Source of the DNA: Archaeoglobaceae archaeon | GTDB taxonomy: Archaea > Halobacteriota > Archaeoglobi > Archaeoglobales > JdFR-42 | DNA: 9,429 nucleotides | Assembly (NCBI GenBank): GCA_015523685.1 | Contig: WAJW01000176.1 | Coordinates: 1 to 9,429 of the forward strand | Direction of reading: 5' to 3' | Shown: positions 1-7,102 of the stretch, one piece after another | Layout of the letters: each line of letters starts with the position of its first letter | Position numbering within the stretch: position 1 is the stretch's first letter | Notes under the pieces: model-generated | Databases searched by the model: none | What the model was told of the DNA's origin: nothing | What the model saw: the letters and a program-made list of their open reading frames with translations, nothing else | Made by a program: the position numbers and the translations under genes

Positions 1-353
1 TCTTTCAATTATATTTCCTGAGATGGGTCTAAGAAGATAAATTCGATTATTTCAATCTTGACAAATCTTCTGGACTTTTTAATCATTGGCATCGAAGATT
101 ATACGATCATTTACTTAATATAACTTCCATTTACTTGGATTTTACCCATCTATATGGTTTAACCGATGGTTTTTAGTAGCCAGATGCATATATGCGATAA
201 AAATGCTGTGAAGTGTTTTTCGTAGATTTTTTGAAATCAAGACCTTAGCTTCCAGTCCACTTTGCCTTGTAATAATTCTAATGAATATTCCTGGATAAAA
301 GGTTTGTTCCATAATAAGAAGTACAATACCATTCTTTAAGTATAAACACAAAT
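1..353. other. AT-rich region without a recognisable gene
   Basis: This stretch left of the trp promoter is AT-rich and stop-rich. The only sizeable open frame is on the minus strand (142-372, 76 codons). Its translation has no motif I recognise and its start lies within the trp promoter region, so I do not call it a gene. There is a short palindrome GGTTTAACC at about 156-164. I see no tRNA, repeat array or mobile-element end. It may be the intergenic space to an upstream gene outside the window. Confidence 0.5.
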
Positions 354-369
354 AAAAAGATTTAAATAC
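354..369 (+). promoter_or_regulatory. Candidate trp operon promoter (BRE/TATA)
   Basis: A purine-rich AAAAAG (354-359) resembling a BRE precedes ATTTAAATACC, whose TTTAAATA core (about 361-368) matches an archaeal TATA box. Start of transcription would be expected about 25 nt downstream, near 388-392. That leaves a leader of roughly 255 nt before trpC. A weaker TATA-like stretch (TTATACATAT, about 459-468) is an alternative. The assignment rests on motif and position only. Confidence 0.4.
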
Positions 370-389
370 CATATATGTTCTCCAATAGC

Positions 390-646
390 GGGGATTGGGA
401 ATGAGGAGAATGAAAGGAAACAGGGGTGAATGTGTTTGGCCCGCCAGGGCTATTTAGATTATACATATTGTCTTACCAGAGATTGCCGACTGAATTGCTG
501 ACATGTCTTAAGGAGTTTTTTTTGGATAAAATTGCAGGCTTTACCTGCATTCTTAGCCATATAGCTGGATTTTTTAATAAACCATTTCTGTTTCGGAAAT
601 TGTATTCCAGACGTGCAGCAGAGTTACCACCCGAGGAGGGAGAGCT
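390..646 (+). promoter_or_regulatory. Long trp operon leader with hairpins and T-tracts
   Basis: About 255 nt separate the candidate promoter from trpC. The stretch contains a GC-rich hairpin (TGGCCC, 437-442, with GGGCTA, 447-452, loop GCCA), an uninterrupted T8 tract (516-523), a second hairpin (TGCAGG, 533-538, with CCTGCA, 544-549, loop CTTTA), and a T6 tract (570-575). Archaeal RNA polymerase terminates at T-rich tracts, so T8 could act as a conditional terminator. No Trp-rich leader peptide is visible: the one small ORF with a start and a Trp codon (401-457) has a single Trp. A 75-codon frame starting with GTG (426-650) spans most of the leader and overlaps the trpC ATG as ATGA, but resembles nothing I know. 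The regulatory role is inferred from length and structure. Confidence 0.4.
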
Positions 647-1321
647 ATGAGGTTCGCTCACTCCCTCGAAGGAAGCATGAAAACCAATACAATAATTGCA
701 GAGATCAAAGTATATTCACCCAAACATGGAGATTTGCTTGGGAAAAGGAACCCGCTGGAGATATTAAAATCTTATGAAAGATCTGGAGCAGCAGGAATAT
801 CATACATAACTGCAAAAGAGTTTAAAGGAGATTTTGCAACCTTCAGGAATATATGTAAGAGTTCAGAACTTCCTGTTTTGCGAAAAGACTTCATCCTGGA
901 AAAATCTGAAGTAGAAAGGACTTCTGAAGCAGAGGCGTCAGCAATTCTACTCATATCAGGACTTTTAGGTGAAAAAACTGCCGAGTACGTGGATTTTTCT
1001 TTAGAACATGGCCTGGACACCCTTGTAGAAGTGCACAGTATAGAAGATGTGAGAATAGCGAACGAAACTAACACAACTATGATAGGTATAAACAACAGGA
1101 ACATATCAAAGCTTGAAGTTGATGATGGATCTGTAGAAATTACAGAGCGACTTGCAGGCTTTGTAAAAGAGGGTGTTATAAAGGTCAGTGAGAGTGGAAT
1201 AAGAACAATTGAGGACCTTAAAAGAGCCTTAAAGTGTGTGGATGCGGTTTTAATTGGTACGGTTTTTATGCAGTCTGGTAACTTGGAAAAAACTGTAAAA
1301 TCTTTTGTGGAGGCGATATAA
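647..1321 (+). CDS. trpC: Indole-3-glycerol-phosphate synthase TrpC
   Basis: Closes the indole ring of 1-(2-carboxyphenylamino)-1-deoxyribulose 5-phosphate to give indole-3-glycerol phosphate, the fourth step from chorismate to tryptophan. It is cytoplasmic with a TIM-barrel fold. The 224-residue product keeps all the catalytic positions of the Sulfolobus enzyme: E19 and K21 (IAEIK), K80 (LRKDFIL), E128 (LVEVH), N149 and R151 (GINNR), and E182-S183 (VSESG). The start is set by a strong Shine-Dalgarno GAGGAGGG (633-640) with a 6-nt spacer. Compared with the roughly 250-residue family, the N-terminal extension before strand 1 is short: the first catalytic Glu is residue 19 rather than about 50. 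The reading frame directly upstream shows no missing extension. First gene of the operon; its TAA overlaps the trpD ATG (TAATG). Confidence 0.95.
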   Translation: MRFAHSLEGSMKTNTIIAEIKVYSPKHGDLLGKRNPLEILKSYERSGAAGISYITAKEFKGDFATFRNICKSSELPVLRKDFILEKSEVERTSEAEASAILLISGLLGEKTAEYVDFSLEHGLDTLVEVHSIEDVRIANETNTTMIGINNRNISKLEVDDGSVEITERLAGFVKEGVIKVSESGIRTIEDLKRALKCVDAVLIGTVFMQSGNLEKTVKSFVEAI

Positions 1322-2337
1322 TGGTTTCAATGGCATTAAGCAAGCTAATGTCAAGAGAGAATCTCAGTATGGAAGAAGCTGAACATCTATTAAAGCGAAT
1401 GATAACTGCAAGTGAGGTCGAAATTGCAGCGGTGCTATCAGCTTTGCAAACAAAGCGTATCACATCAGAAGAACTCACAGGATTTGCAAGGGCTTTGAGG
1501 GACATGGCAGGAAATATGGATGTCCATATGAATGTGGCGGACACCTGTGGCACAGGGGGAGATGGTTATAATACCATAAATGTGAGTACTGCATCAGCAT
1601 TTGTTTTGTCATGTTTCATTCCTGTTGCCAAGCACGGGAATACTGGTATAACCTCCAAGTGTGGAAGTGCAGATCTGCTGAGAGAGATGGGCATTCAGCC
1701 TGCATTGACCGCCAGTATGTTAAAATTGACACTTCAGGAAATAGGTTTCTCCTTTCTTTATGCACCTGTAGTTCATAAAACTGTTTCCAGAGTCTCAGGA
1801 GTGAGGAGGGCCCTGAAAGTGCCTACGGTTTTCAACCTGCTGGGACCATTATCAAATCCTGTAAAGCCAGATTATCAGCTCATTGGAGTTTTCAGCCCTG
1901 ATCTATGTGAGCTAATTGCTGAATCTATGGCAATGCTTGGAACCAGAGGACTGGTGGTTCATGGCTCAGGGCTGGATGAGGTGTCGGTGGCCGGAACAAC
2001 AGAGGTGTGGGAGGTCAGAAAAACGATTGATAAGTACACCATCCACCCAGAAGATTTTGGGCTTAAAAGAAGAAAATTAAGGGATCTTACTGGTAGAGAC
2101 AGCAGATACAACAGGAAAGTTATTATGGAGGCGCTATCTGGTCGGGAAGGGCCTGTGAGGGATTTTATACTTATGAACTCAGGAGTAGCTCTGTACGCGA
2201 GTGAGAGGGTTAAGAGCATAGAGGATGGGATAGAGGCCTGCAGACAGGGGTTTGATGATGGTACCATATTGAAACATGTTAGAAGGATCATGAAATATTA
2301 CAAAGACCTGAGGTGTGGAAATGTCCGAATTTCCTAA
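1321..2337 (+). CDS. trpD: Anthranilate phosphoribosyltransferase TrpD
   Basis: Transfers phosphoribose from PRPP to anthranilate, the second step of the tryptophan branch. The 338-residue length is normal. The product shows an N-terminal helical part (about 1-70), the PRPP-binding glycine loop D74-TCGTGGD (77-81), N87-x-S89-T90, and KHGN at 104-107. It also shows SKCGSADLL (112-120), the VRRALKVPTVFN stretch that holds the anthranilate-binding Arg, and HGSGLDEVS with the Asp-Glu pair for magnesium. These are the canonical motifs of the family. The start ATG shares one base with the trpC stop and has GGAGG at 1309-1313, 7 nt upstream. The 3' end overlaps trpF by 17 nt, implying translational coupling. 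No key residue is missing. Confidence 0.96.
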   Translation: MVSMALSKLMSRENLSMEEAEHLLKRMITASEVEIAAVLSALQTKRITSEELTGFARALRDMAGNMDVHMNVADTCGTGGDGYNTINVSTASAFVLSCFIPVAKHGNTGITSKCGSADLLREMGIQPALTASMLKLTLQEIGFSFLYAPVVHKTVSRVSGVRRALKVPTVFNLLGPLSNPVKPDYQLIGVFSPDLCELIAESMAMLGTRGLVVHGSGLDEVSVAGTTEVWEVRKTIDKYTIHPEDFGLKRRKLRDLTGRDSRYNRKVIMEALSGREGPVRDFILMNSGVALYASERVKSIEDGIEACRQGFDDGTILKHVRRIMKYYKDLRCGNVRIS

Positions 2338-3013
2338 AGGCCATGTTTTTATCAAGATATGCGGGATTAAAGATGAAAGGGATATCAAAATTCTCAGCAA
2401 GAGCGGAGTGGATGGAACAGGATTTGTAGTTGGAAGAGTAAAATCGAAAAGAAGAATCCCGATTTCCAGAGCAAAGGAGCTGGCATTCATGGCAAGAGAT
2501 AAGGGTCTGATCAGCTTCCTAGTGACAACTTCACCATCTCCAGAAGAGATCTTAGAATACATAAGGCACATAAAACCAGATGCAGTTCAGCTTCATGGAG
2601 ACATCACTCCTGAGGAAGTAGAGAGGATAAAAGAGAATTTTTCTGGAAAGATTTTTAAAGTACTGAAAGTTCCAATAAAAGCCGAAAATCCAGAGATGAA
2701 GGCAAAAAAACTTCTGTTTTTGCAGAAAAGATACGAGATTGATGGGCTTGTCCTGGATACAAATCACAATGAAGGGGGAAGCGGCATATCTCATGACTGG
2801 AGGGTCAGCCAGATAGTTATAGAGAGAGCCAAAATCCCCGTGTTTCTTGCAGGTGGATTAAACCAAAAAAATGTACAACAGGCTCTTTGCCTCCATCCAG
2901 CAGGGATTGATGTTTCTTCAGGAGTGGAAACGGATGGAAAAAAAGATGGAGAGAAGATTTCAGCCTTTGTAAAAGAGGTGAGAAACTTTGAGTCTCCGAA
3001 TCAGGATCACTGA
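2321..3013 (+). CDS. trpF: Phosphoribosylanthranilate isomerase TrpF
   Basis: Isomerises phosphoribosylanthranilate by an Amadori rearrangement, the third step of the branch. From the ATG at 2321 the product has 230 residues. Catalytic Cys14 lies in IKICGIKD and catalytic Asp146 in VLDTN. Other family signatures are GFVVG with KSKRRI (34-46), VQLHG (89-93), GGSG (152-155), LAGGL, and the C-terminal DVSSGVETDG phosphate-binding end. An in-frame GTG at 2315 would add two residues, but the Shine-Dalgarno GAGGTG (2310-2315) sits 5 nt before the ATG and overlaps the GTG, so ATG is preferred. The gene begins inside the end of trpD and overlaps trpE by 26 nt. It is a stand-alone protein rather than a TrpC-TrpF fusion. 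Confidence 0.95.
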   Translation: MSEFPKGHVFIKICGIKDERDIKILSKSGVDGTGFVVGRVKSKRRIPISRAKELAFMARDKGLISFLVTTSPSPEEILEYIRHIKPDAVQLHGDITPEEVERIKENFSGKIFKVLKVPIKAENPEMKAKKLLFLQKRYEIDGLVLDTNHNEGGSGISHDWRVSQIVIERAKIPVFLAGGLNQKNVQQALCLHPAGIDVSSGVETDGKKDGEKISAFVKEVRNFESPNQDH

Positions 3014-4385
3014 AATGCCTTATATGAAGGTGATGGATGTATATGACAGGTTCAAGATGCTCGAATCACCTTTTATACTGGAATCCAGAGAGAAGATGGA
3101 GAAAAAAGGCAGGTTCACTTTCATTGGAGGAGATCCAATCTTCAGAATAAAAGTAATGGAGAGAGATGTGGAGATTACTGGAGACGAGTATCTGATTGAC
3201 AGTATTCGAGATGGTATGGAAAATGCAGATGGAAATCCCTTCAACACTCTCAGAATGGTTACGGAAGGGGTTAAAAAAGAGCTGAAAAATGTCTCTTTAC
3301 CGGATTTTGGCAACGATGCTCCTGTATTTCTGGGAGGTCTTGTTGGATATATATCTTATGAGGCCGCAAATAAAGTGAAGGGAGGAATTAGAAAGGGTCA
3401 AAAAAGTGGGAACGTTCTGGCTGAATTCGCTTTTTATGATCAGGTGGTGGTTCTGGATCACAGGATGAAGAGGATGTATAACGTTCAACTCGGAGAGAGG
3501 GATTCTATCAAATATGAAGGATTCAGAAAATCTGGTGAAAGAGGGAAAAAAGAAATTTGCCGATTTGTCACGGAGGATATGGATAAGAAAGAATTTATGG
3601 GAAAAGTGGAAAAGGCCAAGGAATACATAATAAACGGAGATGTATTCCAGCTTGTTATTTCCAGGAAACTTGATTTTTATTATGAGGGGGATATATGGAA
3701 TGTGTACAAAAGACTGAGATTGCTTAACCCAAGCCCTTACATGTTCTTCCTTGACTTTCGACCTCTGTATATTGCAGGATCAAGTCCTGAAACTCTGGTG
3801 AGTGTTCATAATGGGAGAGTGGTCATAAACCCTATAGCCGGAACATGTCCAAGAGGAAGAAACAGAAGGGAGGATGAAGAACTTGCCAGAAAACTGCTGG
3901 AAAATGAGAAGGAAAGGGCAGAACATGTAATGCTGGTTGATCTTGCTCGCAATGATGTCAGGAAAGTATCCAAACCAGGAAGTGTTAAATTGAAAGATTT
4001 TATGAGGGTAATAAAATATTCCCAAGTCCAGCATATTGAAAGTACTGTAGAGGGAGAGCTTGAAAGCAACAGAGATCAATTTGATGCGGTGGAAGCTGGC
4101 TTCCCAGCTGGAACAGTAACTGGAGCACCGAAACACAGAGCCATAGAGCTCATCAACAGCCTTGAAAGGTCTCCAAGGGGGATTTATGGTGGTGCAGTTG
4201 GCTATTTCTCGATTAATGGAAATGCAGATTTCGCAATAGCGATCAGAACCTGTGTTTATGATTCTAATAGGATGATTGCCACTCTAAGGGCGGGAGCAGG
4301 GATTGTGGCGGATTCAGTTCCAGAAAAGGAATTTTATGAGACTGAACAGAAAATGGCAGGTGTAAAAAAAGCCTTGAGGTGGTGA
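2988..4385 (+). CDS. trpE: Anthranilate synthase component I TrpE
   Basis: Converts chorismate to anthranilate using ammonia delivered by TrpG; first step of the tryptophan branch and the usual site of feedback control. The 465-residue product has an N-terminal domain with the tryptophan-site signature ILES (30-33), later NPSPYMFFLDF, and the chorismate-binding domain: AGSSPETLV, PIAGTCPRG (282-290), VDLARND, FPAGTVTGAPK, RAGAGIVADS and EKEFYETEQK, whose Glu residues ligate magnesium. Presence of ILES and NPSPYM suggests Trp feedback inhibition. The likely start is TTG at 2988, inside trpF, because GAGGTGA (2975-2981) lies 6 nt before it; the first ATG (3015) lacks a good site. Position 287 is Cys where bacterial TrpE usually has Arg (PIAGTRPRG). 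One nucleotide separates it from trpG. Confidence 0.95.
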   Translation: MSLRIRITEMPYMKVMDVYDRFKMLESPFILESREKMEKKGRFTFIGGDPIFRIKVMERDVEITGDEYLIDSIRDGMENADGNPFNTLRMVTEGVKKELKNVSLPDFGNDAPVFLGGLVGYISYEAANKVKGGIRKGQKSGNVLAEFAFYDQVVVLDHRMKRMYNVQLGERDSIKYEGFRKSGERGKKEICRFVTEDMDKKEFMGKVEKAKEYIINGDVFQLVISRKLDFYYEGDIWNVYKRLRLLNPSPYMFFLDFRPLYIAGSSPETLVSVHNGRVVINPIAGTCPRGRNRREDEELARKLLENEKERAEHVMLVDLARNDVRKVSKPGSVKLKDFMRVIKYSQVQHIESTVEGELESNRDQFDAVEAGFPAGTVTGAPKHRAIELINSLERSPRGIYGGAVGYFSINGNADFAIAIRTCVYDSNRMIATLRAGAGIVADSVPEKEFYETEQKMAGVKKALRW

Positions 4386-4386
4386 A

Positions 4387-4974
4387 ATGACGATAGTTGT
4401 CATAGACAACAGGGATTCCTTTGTATGGAATCTTGTGGAATATTTATCGAAAATAGATCCGGATGTGAGAGTTGTACCCAATACCATCGCTCCAACACTT
4501 CTCATGAAAAAATTCAACAATCTGGAAGGAATTGTAATCTCTCCGGGACCGGGTACTCCACGACGGAAAAAAGATGTGGGAAACTGTATGGAGATCATAA
4601 AAAACTTTGTGGAAATCCCTGTGCTGGGTATATGTCTTGGACATCAGGCTCTTGGATTTGCATACGGTGCTGAAATAGGGTTGAGTCCATCGGGCCCCGT
4701 TCACGGTAAGGTTTCAGAGATATATCATGACGGAGAGACAATCTTCAGAGGATTGCCAAACCCTCTGAAAGCCGGAAGATATCATTCACTGGTTGTGGAA
4801 AACCCACCTTCAATTTTCAAAATTTCTGCTAGGACTTCAGATGGGATAATCATGGCGGTGAGACATAGAAAAAGACCATTAGAGGGTGTCCAGTTTCATC
4901 CAGAAAGTGTTCTGACTCCAGAAGGATTTCAGCTGATGGAGAACTGGTATGAGGAATACATTAACAAAAGTTAA
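4387..4974 (+). CDS. trpG: Anthranilate synthase component II TrpG (glutamine amidotransferase)
   Basis: Hydrolyses glutamine and passes ammonia to TrpE. The 195-residue product is a class I glutamine amidotransferase with the triad visible: Cys83 in GICLGHQ, and His171 and Glu173 in FHPES. The oxyanion-loop motif SPGPGTP (52-58) and the DNRDSFVWNL start (7-16) are typical of TrpG/PabA. Its place directly after trpE, with GAGGTG (4377-4382) four nucleotides before the ATG, supports TrpG over PabA. A dual role in folate-type synthesis cannot be excluded from sequence. The stop TAA (4972-4974) is followed by the only real gap of the operon. Confidence 0.95.
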   Translation: MTIVVIDNRDSFVWNLVEYLSKIDPDVRVVPNTIAPTLLMKKFNNLEGIVISPGPGTPRRKKDVGNCMEIIKNFVEIPVLGICLGHQALGFAYGAEIGLSPSGPVHGKVSEIYHDGETIFRGLPNPLKAGRYHSLVVENPPSIFKISARTSDGIIMAVRHRKRPLEGVQFHPESVLTPEGFQLMENWYEEYINKS

Positions 4975-5010
4975 AAAATTATAGGCCATTAATAATAAAT
5001 GAGTGATATT
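4975..5010 (+). promoter_or_regulatory. AT-rich trpG-trpB gap, possible internal promoter
   Basis: This 36-nt gap is the only one of more than a couple of bases within the trp operon. It holds AAAAATTATA (4975-4984), which could serve as a TATA box. Transcription would then start near 5003-5010, giving an almost leaderless trpB message from the ATG at 5011. The stretch otherwise lacks a clear Shine-Dalgarno. AT-rich spacers are common, so this is a weak call. Confidence 0.25.
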
Positions 5011-6171
5011 ATGAAATTTGGTGAATTTGGAGGACAGTTCGTTCCGGAAATTCTGATTCAACCACTCAGAGAACTCCAGGGGACCTATCGTAGACTTAAA
5101 GATGATATAGAGTTCAGAGAAAAACTGGATTATTATTTAAAAAATTTTGCCGGCAGACCAACCCCCCTCTATTTTGCAAAGAATCTCACGGAAAAAATTG
5201 GTGGAGCCAGGATATATCTAAAGCGTGAGGATATTCTTCATGGAGGAGCACATAAAATTAACAACACAATTGGGCAGGCTCTACTTGCAGATTATATGGG
5301 CAAGGTTCGATTAATAGCGGAGACCGGAGCGGGCCAGCATGGAGTTGCAACCGCAATGGCTGGAACTCTTCTGGGTATGAAAGTGGATGTTTATATGGGT
5401 GCTGAAGATGTTGAAAGACAGAAGATGAACGTTTTCAGAATGAAGTTATTGGGGGCAGAGGTTATTCCAGTTGACAGTGGTTCAAAGACACTGAAAGATG
5501 CAATAAATGAGGTTCTCAGAGACTGGGCATCCAGCTTTGAATACACACACTACCTCATCGGTTCTGTGGTGGGACCGCACCCCTATCCAGCGATGGTCAG
5601 GGATTTTCAGTCTGTTATTGGAATTGAAACGAAAAAACAGTTACTTGAGATTGAAGGTTCTTTACCGGATGCGGTTGTGGCATGTGTTGGTGGAGGAAGC
5701 AATGCTATCGGAATATTCCACCCCTTCGTGGGGGATAGATCAGTGAGGCTCATTGGTGTTGAAGCAGGAGGCAAAGGGATGGGTATTGGTCAACATTCAG
5801 CATCACTGTGTATGGGGAGAAAGGGTGTTATGCATGGAATGCTCTCATATTTCTTACAGGATGAAGACGGTCAGATTGCAGGTACACACAGCATAGCCCC
5901 AGGACTGGACTATCCGGGTGTAGGACCTGAACATGCCTGGTTCAGGGAAACCGAAAGAGCAGAGTACACTGCAATTGGTGATAAACAGGCGTTAAAGGCT
6001 TATCTGGAACTTTCCAGGACCGAAGGTATTCTTCCAGCTCTTGAATCAGCTCATGCTTTGGCTCTTGCAATTGAGCTTGCTGAGGAGATGGAGAAGGATG
6101 AAATAGTCGTGGTCAATCTTTCAGGAAGAGGAGATAAGGATCTTGAAATAGTTATGGGGGCTTTAAAATGA
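5011..6171 (+). CDS. trpB: Tryptophan synthase beta chain TrpB (TrpB1 type)
   Basis: PLP enzyme joining indole and L-serine to give tryptophan, working as an alpha2-beta2 complex with TrpA. From ATG 5011 the product has 386 residues and begins MKFGEFGGQFVPE, lining up with the MWFGEFGG start of the Pyrococcus furiosus enzyme as I recall it. With that start the PLP lysine is K82 (GGAHK), the catalytic Glu is E104 (AETGAGQHG) and the phosphate loop is GGGSN at 227-231. Other hallmarks are GAEDVERQKMNVFRMKLLGA, GSVVGPHPYP, and SIAPGLDYPGVGPEHA near the C-terminus. An ATG at 4999 would add four residues (MSDI) and is possible. Only a weak ribosome site (AGTGAT, 5002-5007) precedes 5011. It is the standard TrpA-dependent TrpB1, not the TrpB2 paralogue. 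Its stop overlaps trpA (ATGA). Confidence 0.96.
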   Translation: MKFGEFGGQFVPEILIQPLRELQGTYRRLKDDIEFREKLDYYLKNFAGRPTPLYFAKNLTEKIGGARIYLKREDILHGGAHKINNTIGQALLADYMGKVRLIAETGAGQHGVATAMAGTLLGMKVDVYMGAEDVERQKMNVFRMKLLGAEVIPVDSGSKTLKDAINEVLRDWASSFEYTHYLIGSVVGPHPYPAMVRDFQSVIGIETKKQLLEIEGSLPDAVVACVGGGSNAIGIFHPFVGDRSVRLIGVEAGGKGMGIGQHSASLCMGRKGVMHGMLSYFLQDEDGQIAGTHSIAPGLDYPGVGPEHAWFRETERAEYTAIGDKQALKAYLELSRTEGILPALESAHALALAIELAEEMEKDEIVVVNLSGRGDKDLEIVMGALK

Positions 6172-6920
6172 TCCACAGGCCTGCTCTGATAACTTACATA
6201 ACAGCGGGAGATCCTGATTTAAATGCGACTTTGAATTTTATGCTAACTCTTGATAAATATGCAGATGTTATCGAGCTCGGGATACCATTCAGTGATCCGG
6301 TGATGGATGGAAAGACCATTCAGAAGGCAAATATAAGGGCACTGGAATCAGGAACCGGAGTTCAGAATGTTTTAGGGATTGTGGAAGAATTCAGAAAGTT
6401 TTCAGATACTCCCGTTGTCCTCATGAGTTATTACAATCCAATTTACGTCAGAGGTATAGAGAAATTTGTGAGGGATGCAAAAGAAGCTGGAGTGGATGGA
6501 ATGGTAATCGCAGATCTTCCAGTGGAAGAAGCTAAAGCATATTTAGATGTCTGCGGAATGTATGAAATGGCTACCATATTTTTTGCTGCTCCAAACACCC
6601 CAATGGAGAGGTTGAAGACAATAGATGAAATCAGCTCTGCATTTGTTTATCTTGTGTCCGCCTACGGTACTACTGGTATAAGGCAAGATGTTTCAAAACT
6701 TGCTTTCTATCTCATCAGAAGGGCGAGGAAGATCTGTAAAAAACCACTGGCAGTGGGATTTGGTATTTCAAAGCCCGAACATGTTTCTGAGTTAATAAAA
6801 GCAGGAGCTGATGGAATTGTTGTGGGAAGTGCTCTTGTTGAAATTATAGAGAGGTATGCCAAAAATGCAACTGTGAAAATTGAAAATAAACTCAGGGAAC
6901 TCAAGTTAGCTATGAAATAA
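6168..6920 (+). CDS. trpA: Tryptophan synthase alpha chain TrpA
   Basis: Cleaves indole-3-glycerol phosphate to indole and glyceraldehyde 3-phosphate; indole is channelled to TrpB. The 250-residue TIM barrel starts MIHRPALITYITAGDPD and carries both catalytic acids: E36 (IELGIPFSDP) and D47 (DPVMDG). Further family motifs are SYYNPIY, ADLPVEEA, YLVSAYGTTG, the phosphate-binding VGFGIS, and ADGIVVGSALVE near the C-terminus. Around D47 the common ADGP is MDGK here, a mild variation. ATG 6168 overlaps the trpB TGA by 4 nt, so the two subunits are translationally coupled. Last gene of the trp operon; no clear T-tract terminator follows until the attenuator region beyond 7121. Confidence 0.96.
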   Translation: MIHRPALITYITAGDPDLNATLNFMLTLDKYADVIELGIPFSDPVMDGKTIQKANIRALESGTGVQNVLGIVEEFRKFSDTPVVLMSYYNPIYVRGIEKFVRDAKEAGVDGMVIADLPVEEAKAYLDVCGMYEMATIFFAAPNTPMERLKTIDEISSAFVYLVSAYGTTGIRQDVSKLAFYLIRRARKICKKPLAVGFGISKPEHVSELIKAGADGIVVGSALVEIIERYAKNATVKIENKLRELKLAMK

Positions 6921-6979
6921 GTAAACAGAAACTCCTGGAAAAAATTAAGTGTATTACGGACAACCTGGATTGTTAAAAA

Positions 6980-6999
6980 CCGAAACTTATATATATAAG
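6980..6999 (+). promoter_or_regulatory. Strong archaeal promoter for the ADH synthase leader
   Basis: CCGAAAC (6980-6986) matches a BRE and runs into CTTATATATATAAG (6986-6999), a near-ideal TATA box and itself a palindrome. Transcription should begin about 24-28 nt past its centre, near 7016-7020, only a few bases before the aromatic leader ORF. It is the best-looking promoter in the window. Confidence 0.7.
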
Positions 7000-7021
7000 A
7001 ACTGAAAGGTAATGGGTGAGT

Positions 7022-7102
7022 ATGACAAACATTAGCAAAGTGAAAGAACCTCGAACAAAGGGTTTCTGGTTTAGTTATTTCTCTTATTGGTTTAGCTACT
7101 GA
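7022..7102 (+). CDS. Aromatic leader peptide (26 aa), predicted attenuator ORF
   Basis: A 26-codon ORF begins MTNISKVKEP and ends in KGFWFSYFSYWFSY before TGA. Residues 15-26 contain four Phe, two Trp and three Tyr, the remainder being Ser. Bacterial leader peptides such as PheL and TrpL show comparable clustering of the regulatory amino acid. Here all three aromatic amino acids are present, fitting the downstream gene, whose product feeds Phe, Tyr and Trp alike. By contrast, the full-length TrpB has only two Trp. The predicted transcription start (about 7016-7020) makes the message almost leaderless. GGTGA (7015-7019) and AAAGGT (7005-7010) are imperfectly placed ribosome sites. An ATG at 7012 opens only a 7-codon alternative frame. 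The stop lies 90 nt before the ADH synthase ATG. I know of no named homologue; function is inferred from composition and context. Confidence 0.72.
   Translation: MTNISKVKEPRTKGFWFSYFSYWFSY

Noticed and set aside
142..372. 76-codon minus-strand frame left of the trp promoter
   Set aside because: No recognisable motif or domain, AT-rich composition, and a start inside the trp promoter TATA region; most likely a chance frame.
401..457. 18-residue ORF in the trp leader with one Trp codon, considered as a Trp leader peptide
   Set aside because: A single Trp in a sequence otherwise rich in Arg and Gly, with no run of Trp codons and no clear ribosome site; not comparable to the ADH synthase leader.
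430..501. 23-residue ORF (from ATG 430) in the trp leader
   Set aside because: Contains no Trp and its only purine-rich site is one base from the ATG; no support for a role.
5011..6171. TrpB2 paralogue as an alternative for trpB
   Set aside because: Sequence follows the Pyrococcus TrpB1 pattern (GGAHK, AEDVERQKMNVFRM) and the gene is coupled to trpA.
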